In this document: positions 34,584 through 41,994 of the stretch, in pieces
Layout: each line of letters begins with the position of its first letter
Position numbering within the stretch: position 1 is the first letter of the stretch
From: JAAZAI01 sp050942875
GTDB lineage: Bacteria; Verrucomicrobiota; Kiritimatiellia; RFP12; UBA3636
Assembly: GCA_050942875.1 (NCBI GenBank)
Contig: JBMNOD010000008.1
Coordinates: 3,468 to 67,467, forward strand
Direction: 5' to 3'
DNA length: 64,000 nt
The notes under the pieces: generated by a model
Told to the model about the DNA's origin: nothing
Databases searched by the model: none
What the model saw: the letters and a program-made list of their open reading frames with translations, nothing else
Position numbers and translations under genes: made by a program

Positions 34584-34797
34584 TGCAAAAGAAAAAGATG
34601 TTCGGAGCACTGATGCTTGTTTTGATCCTGGCGGGGGGCGCCCTCGCCGAAGAGACGATCGAAATTCCGAATCTGCCGACAAGCTCTGCATCGGCGTCAA
34701 ATGCACGATCAACGACCGCAAAAAGCGCGTTCTTGGCGGTACCGTCGATGCCGGCTGCTTCGAGCTGAAAGGATCAGGTCACATTGCTCACGGTTAG
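34584..34797 (+). pseudogene. Short secreted protein, probably frameshifted
   Basis: ATG 34584 with AAGGAAA upstream begins a clear signal peptide (MFGALMLVLILAGGALA) followed by EETIEIPN. In that frame the tail becomes a low-complexity Ser/Ala string ending at 34768. In another frame, entered at about 34665-34680, the sequence continues as ADKLCIGVKCTINDRKKR and VLGGTVDAGCFELKGSG up to a stop at 34797, which looks far more like protein. A single indel, real or from sequencing, would join them. Family not recognised. Confidence 0.45.
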
Positions 34798-34807
34798 ACA
34801 AGACGAC

Positions 34808-35944
34808 ATGCCATCCATGGAAAAGCTACAAGAACAAGCCCAGGCCCTGGCGGATCTTGCGGTCAAAGAAGGGCTTCAAGGCGCATTGCAGTTCTGCGCA
34901 TTCAAAGACGGCAAGTGCGTCGTCGATGTCTGTGCGGGCGCCATGACGACGGATGCCGGGGCGCCAAGGGTCGACGGCGCAACGCTCTTCCCGATCTTCT
35001 CGACCGAAAAGCCGCTCCTCGCGACGGCCGTGCATCGCACGATCGAACAGGGAAAGCTCGATTACGACACGCCCGTGTCGGCCTTCTGGCCGGAGTTCAC
35101 GGGCGCCGGCAAGGAAAAGCTGACCGTCCGCGAGTTGCTGGGCTACCGCAGCGGCATGCCCGACAACAAGAGCGACGTCGCCTTGTCTCCGGAAGGAACG
35201 CGCACCATGGCCGATTGGCCGGGGATGCTGGACTGGTTCGCGTCCGTTCCGCCGGACATCACGCCGGGGACGACGCAACGATACATGGCGTTGTCCTATG
35301 GCTGGGCGCACGGCGGCATCCTCGAGAAGATCTGGAAGAAGCCGGCGAACGACGTGTTGCGCGAGCTGGTGCTGATACCGGCCGGGATTGAAAACGACTT
35401 CTTCTTTGTCTGCGGCGATGCGGAAATCCCGCGCATCGCCACCGTTTACAAGAGCGAAGCGTTTGAGTCGATGAACGACGATCTGGCGCGCCGGTCGTTC
35501 CTTCCGAGCGTCTGGGCCGTCTCGACGGCGCGTGGCGTTGCGCAGTTCTACAACCGCCTCTGCGGTTTCGACGGGCAGCCCCCGCTCATCCGGAAGGAAA
35601 CGCTCGACGCCGCGCTCGTGCCGTGCCGCCACGAATCCGATCCCGTTCCCGATGCGGAGGGATTGAAAGCGTGGCACATGATCTTCGGCATGGGGTACGG
35701 CCTCTGGGGTGAAGCGGACAACCTTTCGCGCGTTTTCGGACACGGCGGCCTTGGCGGCAGCGAAGGACTCTGCGACCGCTCGCAGCGCCTCGCAATCGGC
35801 TACACCTGCAACTTCGACAACGCCCCGCCGAAGCTCCGCGAGGCGTTCTATTCGCTTGCCGGCATGCGCTGGCGCTATCGGCGGGACGACGTCAACATCC
35901 AAGACCTCCAGATGGCGACAATGACGGACCACCCTAGATGCTAG
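34808..35944 (+). CDS. Serine hydrolase of the class C beta-lactamase family
   Basis: 378 aa, no signal peptide. The nucleophile motif SxxK is STEK in FPIFSTEKPLLATAV (about residue 65). YGWAHGG is at the position of the YxN motif, and FGHGGLGGS replaces KTG, as in esterases and transacylases of this family. Probably an esterase or deacylase rather than a beta-lactamase. ATG 34808 is chosen; ATG 34817 (MEKLQEQ) is possible, and a TTG-initiated frame from 34784 is less likely. The stop at 35944 overlaps the start of the GH92 remnant. Confidence 0.8.
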   Translation: MPSMEKLQEQAQALADLAVKEGLQGALQFCAFKDGKCVVDVCAGAMTTDAGAPRVDGATLFPIFSTEKPLLATAVHRTIEQGKLDYDTPVSAFWPEFTGAGKEKLTVRELLGYRSGMPDNKSDVALSPEGTRTMADWPGMLDWFASVPPDITPGTTQRYMALSYGWAHGGILEKIWKKPANDVLRELVLIPAGIENDFFFVCGDAEIPRIATVYKSEAFESMNDDLARRSFLPSVWAVSTARGVAQFYNRLCGFDGQPPLIRKETLDAALVPCRHESDPVPDAEGLKAWHMIFGMGYGLWGEADNLSRVFGHGGLGGSEGLCDRSQRLAIGYTCNFDNAPPKLREAFYSLAGMRWRYRRDDVNIQDLQMATMTDHPRC

Positions 35945-36303
35945 GCGATGCCTGCGCATCCGCCGAGACTGATTTTGCTCGTTGGGTCGCGCCGTTCACA
36001 GGCACGGCCAAGCCTGGCAACACCTTCCTGGGAAGCTGCCGCCCGTTCGGGCTTGTGCAGGCAAGCCCCGACACGGGAAGGGGGTGTGAACTCCTCAGGC
36101 TACAAATACACCGACGTTTGAATCCGTCCGCGCTCGTCTCGCGGATCTGTCGCGAAGCGCATCGACCCGCGCCGGACGGCTTCTGCGGAAACGACGATTG
36201 CGGGCAGACGAGCGCGTGGCCCCTCTTTTCGATGATGGGATCCCATCCGTTCAACCCCTGCCGACAGCAGGTCCTCGAAGGCGGCGAACTCATCTTCAAA
36301 TGA
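35938..36303 (+). pseudogene. GH92 alpha-mannosidase remnant, internally deleted
   Basis: The first part, DFARWVAPFTGTAKPGNTF then FGLVQASPDTG, is the conserved GH92 N terminus. About 15 codons later the frame breaks; in another frame the expected VNSSGYKYTD appears and is followed by a stop. The last third reads DGFCGNDDCGQTSAWPLFSM followed by GSHPFNP, which matches the catalytic GNDDxGQMSAW motif that in intact enzymes lies hundreds of residues further on. Roughly 120 codons remain of a family that is usually 700 or more. The gene has lost its middle and C-terminal end and cannot be active. Confidence 0.8.
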
Positions 36304-36326
36304 TGTCGTAATTCGTAATTCCTTCA

Positions 36327-36355
36327 TTGTCTCCCTCTCCCTTGTCTGCTATCAT
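36327..36355 (+). promoter_or_regulatory. Promoter of sugar ABC operon
   Basis: -35 TTGTCT (36327-36332), 17-bp spacer, -10 TATCAT (36350-36355). Transcription should start at about 36362, i.e. at the ATG (36363), so the mRNA may be leaderless; no Shine-Dalgarno is visible before this ATG. Confidence 0.55.
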
Positions 36356-36362
36356 TTCCACC

Positions 36363-38969
36363 ATGACTTTGCGCCATCGACTCTTTCTCACCATCTTGGC
36401 GGTGCTGGCCGCGGGGCCGGCATCCGCAACAACCGAGGCCACGGCGCTGCGCGCATGGGGCGTGCCGAGCGGCGCCGTCCAAGGGCCGAGCGGAGAGAGC
36501 CAGCTCCGCATCATGGAGGCGTTCAAGGCGCGGCACCCCGACCTTGAGCGTCTCGAACCCGCCACGGGGCTCGTCATCCCCGGGCGCACCATGGACACCC
36601 AGCCGCTCATGCAGATCGCGGGCGACGTCTCGCCGGACGTGATCTACGTCAACTTCCGCCAGAGCGACACCTACATCCGCAACAAGTTCCTCTATCCGCT
36701 CGACGCCTACATCGAAAAGGTCGCCGGCGCGGAAATGCCGCCCGACGCCTGCACGCTCGACAACGACGCCTACTACGCGCTGCTTTCCAAAGGCACGGCG
36801 TTCGAGGGCGAAATCCGCGAACGCATGCCGCGCATCCTCTGGGACGTCGTGCGCCGCGAGTGCCCCTACGGCGCCGCATGCCCCTACGACCACCTCCACG
36901 GCGGCGACGCCGCCCCCGCCGAACATTACCACACGTGGGCCGTGCCGCAGAGCCAGGTCGTCATCGCGCTCTTCTACCGCCGCGACGTCTTCGCCGAAGC
37001 CGGCCTTCCCGACCGCGTGCCCGACACATGCGACGAAATGCTCGACTGGGCCCGCCGCACCACGAATCCCGACGACAATACCTACGGCCTCTCCATCCCC
37101 GTCGGCAACACGGGCTGGAGCACGCTCAGCCTGCTCTATTCCTTCGGCGGCCGCGCCGTCGAGGAGGACGCCGACGGCGTCTGGCGCTGCGCGTTCGACA
37201 CCGATGCCGCCGTGGACGCCTACACCTTCGTCGCCCGGCTCTTCCACGAACCCTATGCCAACAGCCACGGCCGCTTCCACGGCGTCGTCGGACTCGGCGA
37301 CCTCACCCAGCCCAGCACGCGCTACGCGATGTGGTTCGCCTACCTCGACCAGCGCGCGTTCGAGTCGATCGACCCCGCCGCCGTCGGCTTCGGCCCCGTG
37401 CCGAAGGGGCCGACCGGCATTCGCGGCAGCGAATACAACTGCCTGATGGTCGGTCTCTACGCCGGCAATGTCGACGACAACCCGGCATTGCGCGACCTCG
37501 CCTGGGACTACGCCTGGTTCATCGGCGGCCGCGAAGCCAACCAGATACACACGAGCACCTACGTCAGAAACGGGCTCGGCCGCTTCATCCGGCCGGCCCG
37601 GCTCGTCGAAGCCGGCTACCCCGACGAGGTGCGCAACGTCCCCCCCGGCTGGGAGGAGGCCTACGCAGCGGCGCTCGAAGGCGGCGTGCCCGAACCCTAC
37701 GGCAAGAACTGCCAGCTCGTCTACAACTACATGGCGCGGGGGATCGACCAGATCCTCAACACGGACGAAATCAAGCGCATCCTCCGCGAAAGCGACGGCC
37801 CGCCCGACCTTGATCGAGTCAGGGGAATCGTCCGCGACATTCTCCGCTTCCGCGTCGAGGACGCCAACATCAAGATGCTCGGCAACCTCCCCGCCGACGT
37901 CCGCCGCTTCCGCGCCCGCGCCGCCGCCGCCGCCGTCGCGCTCATCGTCGTCATCTTCGCGCTCGTCTTCCGCAAGGTCTTCCGCGTGTTCAGCAAGACC
38001 GCCGCGCTGCAGGATCCGCCCGTCGGCGGCCACCGCCGCCGCTATCTGGCCTACGCCATGCTGCTCCCGGCGCTCGGCACGATCGCGCTCTGGGCCTACT
38101 GGCCGCTCATGCGCGGCACGCTCATGGCGTTCCAGGACTACAACGTGCGCGGCTTCTCCGACTGGGTCGGGCTCGACAACTTCGCGATGGTGCTCTTCAG
38201 CCACGACTTCTGGCACGCGATGCTCGTCTCCGTGCGCTACACCGTGCTGATGCTCGCCTTCGGCTTCTTCGCGCCGATCATCCTCGCGATCCTCCTCTCC
38301 GAAGTGCCCCGCGGCAAAGTCCTCTTCCGCGCGATCTACTACCTCCCCGCCGTGCTTTCGGGCGTCATCGTGATGTTTCTCTGGCGCGGCTTCTACGCGC
38401 CGACCGGCATGCTCAACCAGCTCGTCAACGGCGTCTTCGAATGCTTCAACTCCACATTCGGCACCGAGTTCAAGATGCTCACCGAAAACTGGACGACCAA
38501 CCCCGACACCGCGCTCGTCAGCTGCGTCATTCCCACGATCTGGGCCGGCATGGGCCCGGGCTGCCTCATCTACCTCGCCGCGCTCAAGACCGTGCCCGAC
38601 GACATCTACGAAGCCGCCGACATCGACGGCGCGGGCATCCTCTCCAAAATACGCCACATCACGCTTCCGAGCATCAAAATGCTCGTCATCATCAACTTCA
38701 TCGGCGCCACGATCGGCGCCATGCAAAGCGGCAGCACGTTCGTCCTGGCCATGACCGGCGGCGGCCCCTACACGCCCTACGGCCAGACCGAGGTGATCGG
38801 CCTGCACATCTTCTGGGAGGCGTTCGGCTACCTCCGCTTCGGCTCCGCCACCGCCATGGCCTGGATCCTCGGCTCCATGCTCATCGGCTTCACCGTGTTC
38901 CAGCTCCAGCGTCTCTCCCGAATGGAGTTCAGGACTGTCGGACAACATGGGGATGGGAGCGCGTCATGA
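36363..38969 (+). CDS. Sugar ABC transporter: solute-binding protein fused to MalF-like permease
   Basis: 868 aa. Residues 1-20 are a signal or anchor (FLTILAVLAAGPASA). About residues 25-510 are an extracellular solute-binding domain of the sugar class 1 type (PDVIYVNFRQSDTYIRNKF, WAVPQSQVVIALFYRRDVF, TYGLSIPVGNTGWSTLSLLYSFGG in parts). A membrane helix at about 522-540 and a basic linker lead into a complete MalF-like permease (from about 560). The permease carries the EAA loop EAADIDGAGILSKIRHITLP that docks on the ATPase. Normally these are two genes. The stop overlaps the next start as ATGA. Confidence 0.85.
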   Translation: MTLRHRLFLTILAVLAAGPASATTEATALRAWGVPSGAVQGPSGESQLRIMEAFKARHPDLERLEPATGLVIPGRTMDTQPLMQIAGDVSPDVIYVNFRQSDTYIRNKFLYPLDAYIEKVAGAEMPPDACTLDNDAYYALLSKGTAFEGEIRERMPRILWDVVRRECPYGAACPYDHLHGGDAAPAEHYHTWAVPQSQVVIALFYRRDVFAEAGLPDRVPDTCDEMLDWARRTTNPDDNTYGLSIPVGNTGWSTLSLLYSFGGRAVEEDADGVWRCAFDTDAAVDAYTFVARLFHEPYANSHGRFHGVVGLGDLTQPSTRYAMWFAYLDQRAFESIDPAAVGFGPVPKGPTGIRGSEYNCLMVGLYAGNVDDNPALRDLAWDYAWFIGGREANQIHTSTYVRNGLGRFIRPARLVEAGYPDEVRNVPPGWEEAYAAALEGGVPEPYGKNCQLVYNYMARGIDQILNTDEIKRILRESDGPPDLDRVRGIVRDILRFRVEDANIKMLGNLPADVRRFRARAAAAAVALIVVIFALVFRKVFRVFSKTAALQDPPVGGHRRRYLAYAMLLPALGTIALWAYWPLMRGTLMAFQDYNVRGFSDWVGLDNFAMVLFSHDFWHAMLVSVRYTVLMLAFGFFAPIILAILLSEVPRGKVLFRAIYYLPAVLSGVIVMFLWRGFYAPTGMLNQLVNGVFECFNSTFGTEFKMLTENWTTNPDTALVSCVIPTIWAGMGPGCLIYLAALKTVPDDIYEAADIDGAGILSKIRHITLPSIKMLVIINFIGATIGAMQSGSTFVLAMTGGGPYTPYGQTEVIGLHIFWEAFGYLRFGSATAMAWILGSMLIGFTVFQLQRLSRMEFRTVGQHGDGSAS

Positions 38970-40864
38970 TCATCAGCACCGTTGGTTCCAAAAGCTGGAA
39001 GACCCGCACCGCCTACGGGATCATCTTCGCGCTGCTCATTCTCGGCGCAATCACGATGATCTACCCGCTGCTGCTCATGCTTGCCGGCTCCGTCACAAGC
39101 GAAGCCGATTCCGCCGACATCACGCCCTACCCGCGTTTCTGGTTCGACGACGCCATGCTCTTCCGGAAATATGTCGAATCGAAGCACAACGTCAACCTCG
39201 ACGCGCTGAACGAAGCCTGGGGCATCCCCATCACCTCCTGGCGCAAGATCGACGTGCCGACCAACGCAGTCGACGAGGCCGCGCTCGCCGACTTCCGCGC
39301 CTGGCGCGAGACGCCCGAGGCGCGCAACCTCGGCATCCTCGGCCACACCGGCGGCGGGCGCATGCTCCCCATCAACGCCCGCCTCTGGCGCAAGCGCATG
39401 GAGAAGACCCACGACGGCGATCTCGCCGCGTTCTGCGAAGCCTCCGGCACCATGGCGGCCGACTGGACGAGCGTCGTCCCGCCCGCCCAGGTGATCGGGC
39501 GCTACCGCCACGCCTTCGCGACCGCCGAAGCCAACCAGGCGTTCGAGGCGTTCAAGGCCTCGCGCCCTGCCCGCGATTTCTACTTCCGCCATCCCGACGC
39601 CCTGCGCAAGGACACGCCGCTTGAGGAGTTCCTCCGCCGCGACGCCCCGATCCAGTACATCCGCCTCGCCGCCGAGGCCGAGCCGGCATACCGCGCCTAC
39701 CTCGCCCGCCGCCACCCCTCCATCGCGGCCTACAACACCGTCCACCACACGACGTACACGTCCTTCGACGACATTCCGTTCGTCCAAACCCTCGACGACG
39801 ACCTCTCGCAGCGCATCGAGTGGGAGGAGTTCCTGCGCTCGCCCGACGACTGCCCGGTCGATTGGATCACGCTGCACGGCCCCGAGGAGAGCTGCCGCGC
39901 CTACCGCGCCGACGTCTGCGGACGCACCGCCGCCGAGATCGACGCCGGCCCCGCATGGGGCGATCTCGTCGCCGCTGCCGACGCCGCGGACTGCTCGGAG
40001 AACAGCCGCGAGCTCCGCCGCGAATTCACGAAGCGCAACTACCTGCACGTCCTCGACTACATCGCGCTCCACGGCAACGGCATCGTCAACACGATCATCT
40101 ACTGCCTCCTCGCCGTCGCCACCGCCCTCGTCGTCAACCCGCTGGCCGCCTACGCGCTCTCGCGCTTCAATCTCCCCGCCACGTACCAGATCCTCCTCTT
40201 CTGCATGGCGACGATGGCCTTCCCGGCCGAAGTCTCGATGATCCCCTCCTTCATCCTCCTCAAGCGCTTCCCGCTCTGGCCTCTCGTCGGGGCGATCGTT
40301 GCGATGGCCGTGATGTACTTCATCGCCCTGCGCGTCGGCACGCGCCTGAAGGAGAGCGCCCGCGTCGGCCTCGCGCTCGCCGCCGGGTTCGTCGTCGGCG
40401 CGCTCGTCATCCCGCTCGTCCTCGGCCCGCGGCACACCAACACGAGCCTCCTCAACACCTTCGCCGCGCTCGTCCTCCCCGGCGCCGCCAACGGCTACTC
40501 CATCTTCCTGCTCAAGGGCTTCTTCGACGCCATGCCCCGGGAGCTCTACGAAGCCGCCGACCTCGACGGCGCAAGCGAATGGACCAAGTTCTGGACGCTC
40601 ACCATCCACCTCTCCAAGCCCATCCTCGCCGTCATCGCCCTCAACGCCTTCACCGCCGCCTACAGCGCGTTCATGATGGCGCTCATCGTCATCCCCGACC
40701 CCGCGATGTGGACGCTCATGGTCTGGATCTTCCAGCTCCAGTCCTACGCGCACGGCTCGGTCGTCTACGCCTCGATCGTGATCGCCGCCATCCCCACGTT
40801 CCTCGTCTTCGCCTTCTGCCAGAACATCATCATCCGGGGCATCGTCGTCCCCACCGAAAAATAG
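38966..40864 (+). CDS. Sugar ABC transporter MalG-like permease with large repeated insert
   Basis: 632 aa versus about 280 for ordinary MalG proteins. TM1 is at residues 18-40; the normal permease resumes near 373 (IVNTIIYCLLAVATALVV) and has the EAA loop EAADLDGASEWTKFWTLTIH. Residues 45-370 form an extracytoplasmic insert with about four degenerate repeats, e.g. FRKYVESKHNVNLDALNEAW (66-85), YRAYLARRHPSIAAYN (242-257), each followed by an S/T-rich turn and an acidic-aromatic helix. The motif recalls a segment of GH42-like proteins. A further hydrophobic pair is inserted later (MAVMYFIALRVG, LALAAGFVVGALVIPLVLG). ATG 38966 is preceded by GGGAGC. Confidence 0.82.
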   Translation: MIISTVGSKSWKTRTAYGIIFALLILGAITMIYPLLLMLAGSVTSEADSADITPYPRFWFDDAMLFRKYVESKHNVNLDALNEAWGIPITSWRKIDVPTNAVDEAALADFRAWRETPEARNLGILGHTGGGRMLPINARLWRKRMEKTHDGDLAAFCEASGTMAADWTSVVPPAQVIGRYRHAFATAEANQAFEAFKASRPARDFYFRHPDALRKDTPLEEFLRRDAPIQYIRLAAEAEPAYRAYLARRHPSIAAYNTVHHTTYTSFDDIPFVQTLDDDLSQRIEWEEFLRSPDDCPVDWITLHGPEESCRAYRADVCGRTAAEIDAGPAWGDLVAAADAADCSENSRELRREFTKRNYLHVLDYIALHGNGIVNTIIYCLLAVATALVVNPLAAYALSRFNLPATYQILLFCMATMAFPAEVSMIPSFILLKRFPLWPLVGAIVAMAVMYFIALRVGTRLKESARVGLALAAGFVVGALVIPLVLGPRHTNTSLLNTFAALVLPGAANGYSIFLLKGFFDAMPRELYEAADLDGASEWTKFWTLTIHLSKPILAVIALNAFTAAYSAFMMALIVIPDPAMWTLMVWIFQLQSYAHGSVVYASIVIAAIPTFLVFAFCQNIIIRGIVVPTEK

Positions 40865-40876
40865 GAGCCCGAAGCC

Positions 40877-41968
40877 ATGGCCAAGGTCGTCCTCAACCAC
40901 GTCACCAAAATCTACGCCAACGGCTTCAAGGCCGTCGACGACATCTCCCTCGACATCCACGATCGCGAATTCGTCGTGCTCGTCGGCCCCTCGGGCTGCG
41001 GCAAATCGACGACCCTGCGGATGATCGCGGGCCTCGAAACCATTTCCGGCGGCACCATCGAAATCGGCGGCCGCGTCGTGAACGACGTCCCGGCGCGCGA
41101 CCGCGAGATCGCGATGGTCTTCCAGAACTACGCGCTCTACCCGCACATGACCGTGCGCGAGAACCTGTCGTTCGCCCTGAAGCTCCGCCGGACGCCCAGG
41201 GCCGAGATCGCCCGCCGCGTCGCGGAGACCGCCGCCATGCTCGGCATCGACCCGCTCCTCGACCGCCGCCCCAAGCAGCTCTCCGGCGGCCAGCGCCAGC
41301 GCGTCGCCCTCGGCCGCGCCATCGTCCGCCAGCCCAGCGTCTTCCTCTTCGACGAACCGCTCTCCAACCTCGATGCGAAGATGCGCGTGCAGATGCGCGT
41401 GGAAATCAGCCGCCTCCACAAAAAGCTCGACTCGACGATGATCTACGTCACGCACGACCAGACCGAGGCGATGACCATGGGCGACCGCATCGTGGTGATG
41501 GACGGCGGCCGCATCCAGCAGGCCGGCGAGCCGATGGAGGTCTATCGCCACCCCGCCAACCGCTTCGCCGCCGGCTTCGTGGGGACGCCGTCGATGAACT
41601 TCTTCCCGGTGGCGACCCGGCGCGACGCCGCCGGCGACCCGGCGCTCCGCTTCGCCGGCGCCACCATTCCCTGCCCCGACGCCTGGAAGCCGATCCTCGA
41701 CCCCCTCGCCGACGCCCCCGCGGCGCTCACCCTCGGCGTGCGCCCCGAGGACGTCCTCTGCGGCACGGTCGAGGACGGCATCCCCACCGAGATCGACGTC
41801 ATTGAGCCGATGGGCGCGGAGACGTACCTCTACGCGGCACTGGGCGACACGCCCTTTGTCGCCCGCATTCCGGGCCAAGTCCCCTACAGCCACGCCCAAG
41901 TCATCCCCGTCGCCTTCCGCATGTCCGAGGCCCATCTCTTTGATTCGGAGGGGAAGACGATCACCTAG
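40877..41968 (+). CDS. Sugar ABC transporter ATP-binding protein (MalK/UgpC/MsmK type)
   Basis: 363 aa cytoplasmic ATPase that energises the two permeases upstream. Walker A GPSGCGKST is at residues 38-46, the signature LSGGQRQRVALGRAI, Walker B VFLFDEPLSNLDAKMR and the switch His in VTHDQTEAMTMGDR. The C-terminal 120 residues are the MalK-type regulatory OB-fold (TLGVRPEDV). AGGAGCC is 8 nt before the ATG, 12 bp after the MalG-like stop. Last gene of the operon; it converges on the minus-strand locus with 26 bp between. Confidence 0.93.
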   Translation: MAKVVLNHVTKIYANGFKAVDDISLDIHDREFVVLVGPSGCGKSTTLRMIAGLETISGGTIEIGGRVVNDVPARDREIAMVFQNYALYPHMTVRENLSFALKLRRTPRAEIARRVAETAAMLGIDPLLDRRPKQLSGGQRQRVALGRAIVRQPSVFLFDEPLSNLDAKMRVQMRVEISRLHKKLDSTMIYVTHDQTEAMTMGDRIVVMDGGRIQQAGEPMEVYRHPANRFAAGFVGTPSMNFFPVATRRDAAGDPALRFAGATIPCPDAWKPILDPLADAPAALTLGVRPEDVLCGTVEDGIPTEIDVIEPMGAETYLYAALGDTPFVARIPGQVPYSHAQVIPVAFRMSEAHLFDSEGKTIT

Positions 41969-41994
41969 CCGGGCTGGGGGGATTACGAAAAGCT

